A stretch of 64,000 bases of DNA from Prauserella_A sp040635515 (GTDB lineage: Bacteria > Actinomycetota > Actinomycetes > Mycobacteriales > Pseudonocardiaceae): the NCBI GenBank assembly GCA_040635515.1, contig JBEYHY010000001.1, forward strand, positions 1,278,676 to 1,342,675, given 5' to 3'. The notes beneath the pieces were generated by a model that made no database searches, was not told the origin of the DNA, and worked only from the letters and a program-made list of their open reading frames with translations. The translations under genes and the position numbers were made by a program. The first letter of the stretch is position 1. The number at the start of each line of letters is the position of its first letter. Shown piece after piece: positions 8,528-17,020 of the stretch.

Positions 8528-9334
8528 ATGACAAACAGGAGGTTCCCCGACGGAAACAACGTTCCATCGACGACGCATCCCACCAAGCTTCGCATCGAAC
8601 TCCCCGAGCCGTCCGAACGATTCGATCAGGACTCCGAGTACTGTTTGGTCGAGCTCGACGGAACCTGGCAGAAGATCCGTTTCCACGATTACGACCGGAT
8701 CTTCGCGATTCCGGGACTCTACGAACAACTTTTCCACGATATTCTGGACTGCCGTTCTCCCGACGTGGTCGGAAAACTCCTCAAGGAGGAGATCCAGCGG
8801 GACAACGTGGACGCCTCTTCGTTGCGCGTGCTGGATCTCGGGGCGGGAAACGGTCTCGTCGCCGAACAGTTACGCACGGTCGGTGCGGGCTACCTGTTCG
8901 GCGTCGACATCATCCCGGAGGCAAAGCACGCGGCGCTGCGTGACCGGCCGGAGGTCTACGACGAGTACCTCGTCGCCGACCTCACGGCGCTTTCCGGTCA
9001 GGACACGGCTTCGCTGAGCCGGAGCCGGTGCAACACCTTGTCCTGCGTCGCGGCGCTCGGCTACTCCGACATCCCGCCATCGGCGTTCCGGGCCGCCTTC
9101 AACTTCATCAGTGACGGCGGCTGGATCGCGTTCACCATCAAGGACCGGTTCCTGTCCGACGAGGACACCTCGGGCTTCGCGAAGCTCATCGAGCGCTGCC
9201 AGGAGGCGGGAGTGCTCCAGGTGCGCTCGTCGGAACGCTATCGGCACCGGCTCAATGTCGGCGGAGAGCCACTGCACTACGTGGCACTCGTGGGGACCAA
9301 GCAGGCCGACATCCCCGCCGAGCTCGTGTACTGA
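8528..9334 (+). CDS. Class I SAM-dependent methyltransferase of unknown substrate
   Basis: The 268-residue protein has a Rossmann methyltransferase core: motif I VLDLGAGNGLVAEQL (about residues 105-119), acidic loop FGVDIIPEAK, and YDEYLVADLTAL. The first 95 residues form an uncharacterised N-terminal extension. The ATG follows GGGAAGG. It is transcribed divergently from hisE-hisG, and the first 150 bases of the gene and its leader are less GC-rich than the neighbours, with codons such as aat, ttt and aga, so it may be a recent insertion in the his locus. Substrate not predictable. Confidence 0.82.
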   Translation: MTNRRFPDGNNVPSTTHPTKLRIELPEPSERFDQDSEYCLVELDGTWQKIRFHDYDRIFAIPGLYEQLFHDILDCRSPDVVGKLLKEEIQRDNVDASSLRVLDLGAGNGLVAEQLRTVGAGYLFGVDIIPEAKHAALRDRPEVYDEYLVADLTALSGQDTASLSRSRCNTLSCVAALGYSDIPPSAFRAAFNFISDGGWIAFTIKDRFLSDEDTSGFAKLIERCQEAGVLQVRSSERYRHRLNVGGEPLHYVALVGTKQADIPAELVY

Positions 9335-9368
9335 CCCGCTCGGGGTCACCAAGGGCCGATCAGGCCAG

Positions 9369-10055
9369 TCAGGACGCGCGCGCCAGCTCGGCGAGTGCGG
9401 GCGCGTCGAGACCGACGAGCGAGGCACGGAACAACCGCCGTACCCCGGGCTCGACAACGACGTCATTGGGCACGACGAGAACGGTGCAACCGGCAGCGAC
9501 CGCCGATTCGGTACCCACCGGCGAATCCTCGACCGCGACGCACTGCCGCGGATCCGCGTTCAGCAACCGCGCGGCCCGCAGATATGGCTCGGGGTGCGGC
9601 TTGTTCAGGCCGCCCACTTCGTCACCGCACACGGTGACGGTGAAGAATTCCCTGCCGATCGTGTTGAGCGCGAGTTCGGTCAGCGCGCGTTCGGTGGAGG
9701 TGACCAGTGCACACGGGATGCCCGCCTGGTTGATCGCCACGAGCGCTTCCCTCGCCCCCGGACGCCACGGCAGTTCGTCGGCGAAGAGCGCCGCGGTGCG
9801 TTCCCTGATCCAACCCGCGACCTCCGCGACCGCGCTCGAGCTCTCGTCGTTGCCCGTGACGGCGAGCAGATACCGGGTCGTCGCGTCCATATTGGACCCA
9901 ATGAGGGAGAAACGCTGCTCGGCCGTCAACTCACCACCGAGCCTGACGGCCGTCTCGTACAGGACCATGTCCCACAGTTTCTCGGAATCGACCAGGGTTC
10001 CGTCCATGTCCCACAGTACGGCGGCTGGGCCGTCCACAACGGACGGTCGGTTCAC
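9369..10055 (-). CDS. HAD-superfamily phosphatase, beta-phosphoglucomutase-like subfamily
   Basis: The 228-residue protein has all HAD motifs: VLWDMDGTLVDSE (nucleophile D16, acid D18), motif II VTST, motif III Lys in NKPHPEPY and motif IV VAVEDSPVG. The four-helix cap after motif I fits the phosphoglycolate phosphatase / phosphoglucomutase group. The GTG at 10055 is favoured because GGAG lies 5 bases upstream; the longer frame (to 10097) has no ribosome site. A role as a metabolite-repair phosphatase is likely; the substrate is unknown. Confidence 0.88.
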   Translation of the reverse strand: MNRPSVVDGPAAVLWDMDGTLVDSEKLWDMVLYETAVRLGGELTAEQRFSLIGSNMDATTRYLLAVTGNDESSSAVAEVAGWIRERTAALFADELPWRPGAREALVAINQAGIPCALVTSTERALTELALNTIGREFFTVTVCGDEVGGLNKPHPEPYLRAARLLNADPRQCVAVEDSPVGTESAVAAGCTVLVVPNDVVVEPGVRRLFRASLVGLDAPALAELARAS

Positions 10056-10504
10056 GTTCACTCCTAGCTGTCGAGGTGTACGACTCGCGATCGGCAATCG
10101 CGGCCGTTGATTTTGTTCTGAACGGAACCGGCATTCCGGAAACTATCGCACCGATTGGCGTGCGCCGCGGTGGCGAGCACTTCCCGGGAATTCTCCGATA
10201 TCGCGGTCTCTTTCCCTGAGGAATCCGGTTCCGGTGGCCCAGCCGCGATTCGCTTTCGATCCGGCCCGGACGCTCGCCTCGACCTGGCGCACCGAGGCGG
10301 CCTCCGCCGGACAAGGTGAAGCGAGTCACCTTGCCGCGCGCGGGCGGCGGTGGAAGCGAAGGGTCCGGCATGGTGCCCAGCCTACGGCCGCGCACGGAGT
10401 GACCGCCGGGGCTCAGGAGGCGATCGCGCTGGGTGAGAGACCCGCGCACCGTGCGCACCCGGCTGCGGTCCACGGCCGTAGCGCACTGGCCGTAGGCTGG
10501 GCGT
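10056..10504. other. Gene-free stretch between the HAD and PAC2 genes, with a palindrome
   Basis: No believable gene is seen in these 449 bases. It must hold two divergent promoters. A perfect 8-bp inverted repeat CAAGGTGA / TCACCTTG (10312-10319 and 10326-10333, spacer AGCGAG) looks like a regulator site. The right end carries TAGGCT (10493-10498), 6 bases before the PAC2 GTG, which predicts a leaderless transcript. Confidence 0.5.
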
Positions 10505-11386
10505 GTGAGCAAGCCCTCCGACGAAGCACTGGATCACCATTCCGAGCACAAACCGGTCATGGTTGTCGCTTTTGAAGGCTGGAACGATGCCGGCGACGCG
10601 GCGAGCACTGCGATCGAGCATCTCCAGCTCAACTGGGACGCCAAGCCGCTGGCCGAGCTCGACCCGGACGACTACTACGACTTCCAGGTCAGCAGACCGA
10701 CGGTCAAGATGGTCGAGGGTGTCACGAGGCGGGTCGAGTGGCCGACGACCCGGCTCGCCGTGTGCAGACCGGAGGGCTTCGACAGGGACATCGTCCTCGT
10801 CCAGGGGCCCGAGCCCAACCTGAGATGGCGGGCCTTCTGCGCCGAGTTGCTCGAACACATCGAACAGCTTGAGATATCGACCGTGGTCACCCTCGGCGCG
10901 CTGCTGGCCGACACCGCGCACACCCGCCCCGTTCCGGTCACCGGCACCGCCTACGACGCGGAGGCCGCGGCGCGCTTCGGCCTCGAACGCAATCGTTATC
11001 AGGGCCCGACCGGCATTGTCGGCGTGCTGCAGGACTGCTGTGTCCAGGCCGGTGTCCCCGCCGTTTCGGTGTGGGCGGCCGTTCCGCACTACGTGTCGCA
11101 TCCGCCTTCGCCGAAGGCCACGCTGGCGCTGCTGCACAAGCTTGAGGACGTGCTGGACGTGGAGATCCCGCTCGGCGCGCTGCCCGAGCAGGCGGAGGAG
11201 TGGCAGCGCACGGTCACCGAGATGGCCGAGGAGGACGAGGAGATCAGCGAGTACGTGCGCAGTCTCGAAGAGCGGGGCGACGCGGAGATCACTCTCGACG
11301 AGGCCAGCGGCGACAAGATCGCCGCCGAGTTCGAACGCTATCTGCGCAGGCGGAGGCCGGACGGGCCCGGCTCGGCAGGACACTGA
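10505..11386 (+). CDS. PAC2-family protein (proteasome assembly chaperone-like)
   Basis: The 293-residue protein carries the PAC2 (DUF75) domain with VVAFEGWNDAGDAASTAIEHL near the start and VVTLGALLADTAHTRPVPVTG in the middle. The charged C-terminal helix region (about 225-280, EEWQRTVTEMAEEDEEISEYVRSL) is typical of the actinobacterial members (Rv2125). The archaeal and eukaryotic relatives help assemble 20S proteasomes, and the mpa gene lies 10 kb away, but a role in the actinobacterial proteasome is unproven. GTG 10505 is supported by the -10 box 6 bases upstream. Confidence 0.92.
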   Translation: MSKPSDEALDHHSEHKPVMVVAFEGWNDAGDAASTAIEHLQLNWDAKPLAELDPDDYYDFQVSRPTVKMVEGVTRRVEWPTTRLAVCRPEGFDRDIVLVQGPEPNLRWRAFCAELLEHIEQLEISTVVTLGALLADTAHTRPVPVTGTAYDAEAAARFGLERNRYQGPTGIVGVLQDCCVQAGVPAVSVWAAVPHYVSHPPSPKATLALLHKLEDVLDVEIPLGALPEQAEEWQRTVTEMAEEDEEISEYVRSLEERGDAEITLDEASGDKIAAEFERYLRRRRPDGPGSAGH

Positions 11387-12519
11387 ACACCGGGGGCGGC
11401 GGGCAGGGGCGAGGCCCGCTTTACGTCGGTGCGCTGCTGGGGCCGTTCGGCGGCGGGGTCGTCGCCGCGATCCTGCCCGAGCTGGGGCAGAGTTTCGCCG
11501 TCTCCCCCTCGGTCGCCGCCTCGTCGGTGACCGTCTACCTGCTTCCCTTCGCAGGGCTGATGCTGGTGTCGGGGACGCTCGGGGAACGCTGGGGCCCCGG
11601 CAGGACGATCCGGCTGGCCTACGTCATCTATGCCGTCGCCGCCGTGGTCGCGGCGCTGGCCCCGTGGTTCTGGCTGTTCCAGGTGTCGCGGGGCGTGCAG
11701 GGCGCGGCCAACGCGTTCACGCTGCCCTTGCTGATGGCCAAGCTCACCGCGGGCATGCCCCCCGCCCGGCTCGGCAGGGCGCTCGGCCTCTTCGGCGCGA
11801 TGCAGGCGCTCGGCCAGACCTCGGCGCCGCTGGCGGGAGGTCTCGCCGCCGAGCTGACCTGGCGGCTGGCCTTCGCGGGGATCGCGGTGGTGGGCGTGGT
11901 GCTGGCGCTGTGCCCGATGCCGCCCGACCGGCCCAGAGGGGATGCCGCGCCGCCCCGGCTGCGGGACTCGTGGCGGAGAACGATCCTGCTGCCCGGTGTC
12001 GTCGCGATGATCGGCTGGGCGTGCCTTTCCGGGATGTCCTTCCTCGTCGCGTTCCGGCTTGAGGACGCGTTCGGGCTGAGTTCGGGGCTGCGAGGGCTGG
12101 TGCTGACCGGTTTCGGGATCGCGGGCTTCCTCACCGCGGGCCTGGCAGGAAGGATCGCCGACCGGTTCGGGGCCAGGCTCTCGGCCACGGCGGGGCTGCT
12201 GGCCGGTTCGCTGTGCCTCGCCGCGATCGGGCTGTTCGGCTCACTTCCGGTCGCGGCGGCGAGCTGGGCGCTGGCCGGGCTGTGCGGGCAGCTCGTGATG
12301 GTTGCCGTCAACATGACGGTGCTGGCCGGCGGCGATCGTGGCAGGGGCGGCGCGATCTCGATCGTGCAAGCCATGCGGTTCGTCGGGATGGCGGCGGCCC
12401 CCGCGGTGTTCACCGCGCCCTACCACCAGGACGCGCTGCTCGGCTTCGGCATCCCCGCCGCGCTGCTGGTGGCGGTCGCCCCCGCCACCGTCGTGCTCGG
12501 AAGGAAGCCCCCCGGCTAG
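11383..12519 (+). CDS. Major facilitator superfamily transporter (start codon uncertain)
   Basis: About 378 residues with 12 predicted membrane helices, starting GPLYVGALLGPFGGG. The motif A-like loop GERWGPGRTIRLAY follows helix 2, and RIADRFGARL marks the second half. It belongs to the drug/metabolite exporter type. No ATG or GTG stands where helix 1 begins: the in-frame ATG at 11200 lies far inside the PAC2 gene and the next at 11561 would delete helix 1. A CTG at 11383 overlapping the PAC2 stop (CTGA) fits translational coupling and is given here; this needs N-terminal proof. Substrate unknown. Confidence 0.8.
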   Translation: MNTGGGGQGRGPLYVGALLGPFGGGVVAAILPELGQSFAVSPSVAASSVTVYLLPFAGLMLVSGTLGERWGPGRTIRLAYVIYAVAAVVAALAPWFWLFQVSRGVQGAANAFTLPLLMAKLTAGMPPARLGRALGLFGAMQALGQTSAPLAGGLAAELTWRLAFAGIAVVGVVLALCPMPPDRPRGDAAPPRLRDSWRRTILLPGVVAMIGWACLSGMSFLVAFRLEDAFGLSSGLRGLVLTGFGIAGFLTAGLAGRIADRFGARLSATAGLLAGSLCLAAIGLFGSLPVAAASWALAGLCGQLVMVAVNMTVLAGGDRGRGGAISIVQAMRFVGMAAAPAVFTAPYHQDALLGFGIPAALLVAVAPATVVLGRKPPG

Positions 12520-12532
12520 CTCCGGCGCGGAT

Positions 12533-13366
12533 TCACAGCAGCGCGCGCATGGGCACCGCTCCCCTTGCCCGCTTGCGCCATTCGCGGGGATAGCCGAGCG
12601 ACACCTCCTCGAAGCGCACCCCGTCGTGGAAGGTGGTGCGGGGAATGTGCAGGTGCCCGTACACGGCGATCTCGGCTCTGAACCGCAGGTGCCAGTCGGC
12701 CGTCTCCTGGGTGCCGCACCACATCGCGAACTCCGGGTAGTGCAGTGGCGCGGTGGGATGCCGATGCAGCGGCCAGTGCGACATGAGGATCGTGCCCTGG
12801 CCCGAGGGGATCGCGGCGAGTTTCTTCTCGGTCAGTTCGAGCCTGCTGGCGCACCACTGCGCCCGGCCGCCGAACGGATCGGCGTGCAGTAGGTACTCGT
12901 CGGTGCACACGACACCCGCTTCTCTCGCCTGCCGCATCGCCTCCTCCAGCGGGACATCCTGGGCCGAGGGGGTTCGCCAGGAGTAGTCGTAGAGCAGGAA
13001 CAGCGGCGCGATCGTGAGCGGGCGGGCGCCGTGGCGCCACACCGGGAACTCGTCCTCGGGGGTGAGCACGTCGATGCCGCGGCAGCGGCGGACGAGCTCG
13101 TCGTAGCGATCCTGGCCTCGGTGGGTGTCCGGGTCCTTCACCGTCGTCCACAGCTCGTGGTTTCCGGGTACCCACACCACGGTGGCGAAGCGCTCACGCA
13201 GTGTCGCCAGCGTGTCCACGACGGAGGACATCCGCTCCCCGACGTCACCGACGACGAGCAGCCAGTCCTCCGCCGACGTGGGCTGGATCCGGTCGACGAG
13301 CGGCGCGTTGCCTTGGTGGGTGACATGCAGGTCGCTCGTGGCATACAGGGTCGGCACGATCCCCAC
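12533..13366 (-). CDS. Calcineurin-like metallophosphoesterase
   Basis: The 277-residue protein shows the five metallophosphoesterase motifs in order: ATSDLHVTH, VVGDVGE, VPGNHELW, MSHWPLH and YGHLH. These bind a dinuclear metal centre that hydrolyses phosphoesters. Relatives are common in actinobacteria and often sit near siderophore or phosphopantetheinyl-transferase genes, but none is adjacent here. It converges with the MFS gene on its right-hand side of the map. GTG start. Substrate unknown. Confidence 0.9.
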   Translation of the reverse strand: MGIVPTLYATSDLHVTHQGNAPLVDRIQPTSAEDWLLVVGDVGERMSSVVDTLATLRERFATVVWVPGNHELWTTVKDPDTHRGQDRYDELVRRCRGIDVLTPEDEFPVWRHGARPLTIAPLFLLYDYSWRTPSAQDVPLEEAMRQAREAGVVCTDEYLLHADPFGGRAQWCASRLELTEKKLAAIPSGQGTILMSHWPLHRHPTAPLHYPEFAMWCGTQETADWHLRFRAEIAVYGHLHIPRTTFHDGVRFEEVSLGYPREWRKRARGAVPMRALL

Positions 13367-13384
13367 GGTATCCCGCGACCGGTC

Positions 13385-14614
13385 TCATCCGGCCCGGGAA
13401 GTGACCGGCGTCCGCTTCGTGGCCCGGTGCCCCGCGAGCGCGAGAAGACCGGCGACCAGCAGCAACCCGGCCTGGACGTTGAGCAGGGCGGGCAGCCCGG
13501 CGGTCCCGGCGAGCCAGCCGGCGGCGAGCATGCCGGCCACGTTGCCCGCCGCACCGACGGCGAAGGCCGTGCTGAGCACCCTTCCGGTCATCGCGGGCGC
13601 GCTCCCGGTCTGCAGCAGGGACAGCATCCCGGTGTTGAGCACGACGCCGGGTGCCCCGACGAGGATGAAAAGGCCGACGTAGACGCCGAGCGCGACGGTG
13701 AGCTCGGGGCCGTTCCAGATGACGAACGAGATGAGCGCGAAAGCCAGTACTCCCCAGCCGAACAGTGCGCCGGGCACGAGCCGCCTGCCGAGCACGGCGA
13801 GCACGGCACCGGCGGCGAGCCCGCCGATCGCCTGGACTCCTCGCAGCAAGCCGACCTCTGCCTCCCCTCCGCCGAGCGGGCCGGTGACGAAAAGAACGAA
13901 CAGAAGCAGGAACATGCCCTGCGCGCAGGAGATCAGCACGATCACGACACCGGTGACGCGCAGGCGGGTGTCGCGGACGAACTCCCCCAGCCCGTCCAGC
14001 CATGACCGCAGCGCCCCGGTCCGCTCGCCGGGCTCGGTCAGCACGGCCGTGCGCGCGAACGGAGCCACGAGCAATGCCACGGCACAGCCGGTCGTCACCA
14101 GGTAGACCACCACGACCGCCGGCAGGCCGCCCGTGGCGAGCAGAACTCCTCCCAGCCAGGCTCCGGCCAGCCGGGCGAGCGTGGCGTTGAGCCCGATCAG
14201 GGCGTTGGCCGTGGTCACGTCGGCGGCGCCGACGAGGCCGGGCACCAGCGCGTTGCGCGCGGGCTCGATCACCGAGGCGACCGCGGCCTGTGCTCCCATC
14301 ACGACGTAGAACAGGGTCAGCGGGCCGTTCGCACCGAGCGCGAGCAGCGGAAGGACGGCGAGGCACTGGCCCGCGCACGCGAACAGCAGGACCAGCCTGC
14401 GGTCGAACCGGTCGGCGAGCACACCCGCGGCCGGACTGAGCACCACGGCGGGCAGCAGGCCGAGCACCATGGTCGCCGCCGTCGAGGCCGCCGAGCCGGT
14501 CAGCGCGTACACCTGCAGCGGGAGCGCGACCTGCAGGATCCATTCTCCGGCCTCGGAGAAGAGGGCCGCCGACCACAGTCTGGCGAAATCCGGCCGGGCC
14601 AGTGGGGTCTTCAT
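13385..14614 (-). CDS. MFS exporter controlled by the adjacent ArsR regulator
   Basis: The 409-residue protein has 12 helices, with the motif A-type loop GVLADRFDRRLVLLF between helices 2 and 3 and the group-typical VIEPARNALVPGLV. It belongs to the MFS family whose members are paired with ArsR-type winged-helix regulators and export macrolides or other toxic compounds. Its ATG overlaps the stop of the regulator gene by 4 bases (ATGA), so the two are translated together. Substrate unknown. Confidence 0.88.
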   Translation of the reverse strand: MKTPLARPDFARLWSAALFSEAGEWILQVALPLQVYALTGSAASTAATMVLGLLPAVVLSPAAGVLADRFDRRLVLLFACAGQCLAVLPLLALGANGPLTLFYVVMGAQAAVASVIEPARNALVPGLVGAADVTTANALIGLNATLARLAGAWLGGVLLATGGLPAVVVVYLVTTGCAVALLVAPFARTAVLTEPGERTGALRSWLDGLGEFVRDTRLRVTGVVIVLISCAQGMFLLLFVLFVTGPLGGGEAEVGLLRGVQAIGGLAAGAVLAVLGRRLVPGALFGWGVLAFALISFVIWNGPELTVALGVYVGLFILVGAPGVVLNTGMLSLLQTGSAPAMTGRVLSTAFAVGAAGNVAGMLAAGWLAGTAGLPALLNVQAGLLLVAGLLALAGHRATKRTPVTSRAG

Positions 14615-15198
14615 GCGCTGGGCTTGCCGTCGGCGTCGATTCTCAGGAACGCCCTGAGACCGACGTAGACCGGCCGCGCGTCACGGGGCGCCTCGGTACG
14701 CACGGTGCTGACGTACGGCCGGATGAGCGCGTCGACCTGCTCGATGAGCGCGGTGAGTTCCTCGGCGGTGAGGCGCAGGCCGTAGCGGTTGACGGCCATC
14801 GCGTCGCGCCACGCCTCCGGCACCGTCTCCAGCACGTCGAGCGCCCGCTGGGTGAGCGTCTGTTCCTCGGCGAGGTTCGCGCCGAGCATGCCGAGGTGGG
14901 CGGTGTGTGCCGCCGAGCCCGGATCGACCGTGCCGAAATCGAGCCCGACCTGCCTCGCGCGCCACGGCCGTTCTCGGGCGTTGTCCCCCTCGGCGCGCTC
15001 AACGAGCCCGAACTCGGCGAGCTGGCGCAGGTGCCAGCTGCAGTTGGACGCGGTCGCCCCGACGGCCTCGGCGCACTGGGTCGCCGTGCGCGGGCCCGCC
15101 GACATCAGGTAACCGAGCAGTTCCGTGCGCAGCGGGTGGGCCAGCGCCCTCATCAGCTCGGCGTCCCTCACCCTGCGGCGCTCCGGCAGGCCTGCCAT
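14611..15198 (-). CDS. ArsR-like winged-helix transcriptional regulator
   Basis: The 195-residue protein starts with a winged helix-turn-helix domain (about residues 10-85): AELMRALAHPLRTELLGYL and ATQCAEAVGATASNCSWHLRQL as recognition helix. The rest is an all-helical effector or dimer region without the metal-binding cysteines of classic ArsR. The ATG at 15198 has GGAG 5 bases upstream; the alternative GTG at 15204 would overlap that site. It heads the operon with the MFS exporter and probably represses it through the dyad at 15207-15246. Confidence 0.87.
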   Translation of the reverse strand: MAGLPERRRVRDAELMRALAHPLRTELLGYLMSAGPRTATQCAEAVGATASNCSWHLRQLAEFGLVERAEGDNARERPWRARQVGLDFGTVDPGSAAHTAHLGMLGANLAEEQTLTQRALDVLETVPEAWRDAMAVNRYGLRLTAEELTALIEQVDALIRPYVSTVRTEAPRDARPVYVGLRAFLRIDADGKPSA

Positions 15199-15206
15199 GA
15201 TCACTC

Positions 15207-15246
15207 CAATATGAAAGAACTCTTTCGAAAGGATCCCTTCATATTG
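15207..15246 (-). promoter_or_regulatory. Nested inverted-repeat operator upstream of the ArsR-MFS operon
   Basis: An outer perfect 9-bp inverted repeat CAATATGAA / TTCATATTG (15207-15215 and 15238-15246) encloses an inner GAAAG / CTTTC repeat (15213-15217 and 15222-15226) and the palindrome TTTCGAAA (15223-15230). This A/T-rich island in GC-rich DNA is directly upstream of the regulator gene and is the obvious autoregulatory site. Confidence 0.65.
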
Positions 15247-15311
15247 AGGTGAGTGGGCCCTCGGGTCAAGACCTCGCGATAAATCGGTGGCACGCGAAAC
15301 CGGGCGGGGGT

Positions 15312-15338
15312 TAGGCTCGGCGCATCATGAAGAGCTGA
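15312..15338 (+). promoter_or_regulatory. -10 box and three-codon micro-ORF before the ABC-F gene
   Basis: TAGGCT (15312-15317) is followed 9 bases later by ATG AAG AGC TGA (15327-15338), a start codon, two sense codons and a stop. Transcription from this box would begin almost at the micro-ORF. ABC-F resistance genes are often controlled by short translated leaders that sense stalled ribosomes, so this may be such a leader; no clear anti-terminator hairpin was found by eye. Confidence 0.35.
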
Positions 15339-15379
15339 CACCGAGTCCGCACCCGCTTCCGGAGGCCGCTGCCCCGCGG

Positions 15380-17020
15380 GTGCCCCTTCCCATCCAGGAC
15401 CGGTGGTGCCTTCTGTCTTCCCGTCTTTCCCTTCATGCCAGGAATCTCCACTTCGCCTACGGCGACAAGATCGTCTTCTCGGGCGTGGACCTCACCGCGA
15501 GTGCCGGGCATCGCGTCGGCCTCGTCGGCGAGAACGGCATCGGCAAGTCCACGCTGCTGCGGCTGCTCGCCGGTATCGAGCACGCACAGGCGGGCGCCGT
15601 CGAGGGTGGTGGCGACATCGGGTTCCTCGACCAGGAACTGCCCTATCCCCTCGAAGCGACCGTCGCCGACGTCCTCGACGACGCGCTGGCCGAGGTCAGA
15701 AAGGCGGCACTGCGACTGGACGAGCTCGGCGCCAGGCTCGCTGAGCATCCCGGCGACGCCGCCGCGCTCGAGGAGTACGGGCTGGTGCTCGATTGGGCAC
15801 AGACCCACGACCTGTGGGACGCCGACCGGCGCGCCACACTGGTCCGCACGGGACTCGGGCTCGGCGACATCGCCACGACCAGGCCGCTGGTGACCCTCTC
15901 CGGCGGCCAGCGTCGCAGGCTCGCGCTCGCCGCACTGCTGATCAGGCAACCCGAGACCCTGCTGCTCGACGAACCGACCAACCATCTCGACGACGCGGCG
16001 TTGGATTTCCTGCAACGGCATCTGGCCTCGTTACCGGGGATCGTGCTGTTGTCCTCCCACGACAGGGTTTTCCTCGACGCCGTGTGCACCCACATCGTCG
16101 ACCTCGACCCCGCACTGGGCGGACCGGCGCGCTACGGCGGGCACTACTCCGACTATCTCGTGGCCAAACGCGCCGAGCGCGCACGCTGGGAGCAGCGGTT
16201 CGGCGAGGAGCAGGACGAGTTGCGCAGGCTGCGCCACGACGTCGCCGTCACGGCTCGCGACATCAACCACGACAGGGGGCCCACCGACAACGCGAAGATG
16301 GCCTACGACTTCAAGACCGGCAGGGTCCAGCGGCAGATTTCGCGCAGGGTGCGCAACGCGCGGCAGCGCCTGTCCGAACTGGAACGTGACCAGGTACGCA
16401 AACCACCGGCACCGCTGCGGTTCGCGGGGCGACTGACCGGGAAGGCGGGCGAGGTGGCGGGGCTCGCGCTGTCGGTCCGCGACATCGAGGTGCCGGGCAG
16501 GCTGCGCCTCGACCGCCTGGATGTCGGTGGGTCGGCAAGGCTGCTGGTGACCGGCGGCAACGGTTCGGGCAAGTCGACGCTGCTCGCCGTTCTGGCCGGG
16601 CGGCTGGCTCCGCGGGGCGGGGTGGTGCACCGCGCGCCGGGAGTCCGGATCGGGTTGCTGGAACAGGACACGGTGTTCCCGGATCCCGGAAGGTCACCGA
16701 TCGCGATCTACTCGGCGGCCGCCGGTCCGGAGGCGCCGGAACTGCGCGCGCTCGGACTGCTGCCGACGGGCGACCTCGAACGGCCGGTCGGTTCCTTGTC
16801 GGCGGGCCAGCGGCGCAGGCTCGCTCTCGCGATCCTCGCCGCCGACCCACCCGACGTACTGCTGCTCGACGAGCCCACCAACCACATCTCGCTCACGCTG
16901 GCCGAGGAACTGTTCGACGCGCTCGACGGCGAACACGGCGCCCCGGGAGCGGTGGTCGTGGCCTCGCACGACCGGTGGCTGCGCCGAAGCTGGCCCGGCG
17001 CGCACATCGCGCTGGCTTAG
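15380..17020 (+). CDS. ABC-F family ATP-binding protein
   Basis: About 546 residues with two ATP-binding domains and no membrane helices, so a ribosome-acting ABC-F protein rather than a transporter. Domain 1 has GENGIGKST (50-58), signature LSGGQRRRL and LLLDEPTNHLD; domain 2 has GGNGSGKST, LSAGQRRRL and LLLDEPTNH. They are joined by the charged linker helix typical of the family (KRAERARWEQRFGEEQDELRRL). Members either protect ribosomes from antibiotics or tune translation. The start is uncertain: GTG 15380 is given, a CTG at 15413 would give the family-like SSRLSLHARNL, and GTG 15287 is also in frame. Confidence 0.9.
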   Translation: MPLPIQDRWCLLSSRLSLHARNLHFAYGDKIVFSGVDLTASAGHRVGLVGENGIGKSTLLRLLAGIEHAQAGAVEGGGDIGFLDQELPYPLEATVADVLDDALAEVRKAALRLDELGARLAEHPGDAAALEEYGLVLDWAQTHDLWDADRRATLVRTGLGLGDIATTRPLVTLSGGQRRRLALAALLIRQPETLLLDEPTNHLDDAALDFLQRHLASLPGIVLLSSHDRVFLDAVCTHIVDLDPALGGPARYGGHYSDYLVAKRAERARWEQRFGEEQDELRRLRHDVAVTARDINHDRGPTDNAKMAYDFKTGRVQRQISRRVRNARQRLSELERDQVRKPPAPLRFAGRLTGKAGEVAGLALSVRDIEVPGRLRLDRLDVGGSARLLVTGGNGSGKSTLLAVLAGRLAPRGGVVHRAPGVRIGLLEQDTVFPDPGRSPIAIYSAAAGPEAPELRALGLLPTGDLERPVGSLSAGQRRRLALAILAADPPDVLLLDEPTNHISLTLAEELFDALDGEHGAPGAVVVASHDRWLRRSWPGAHIALA

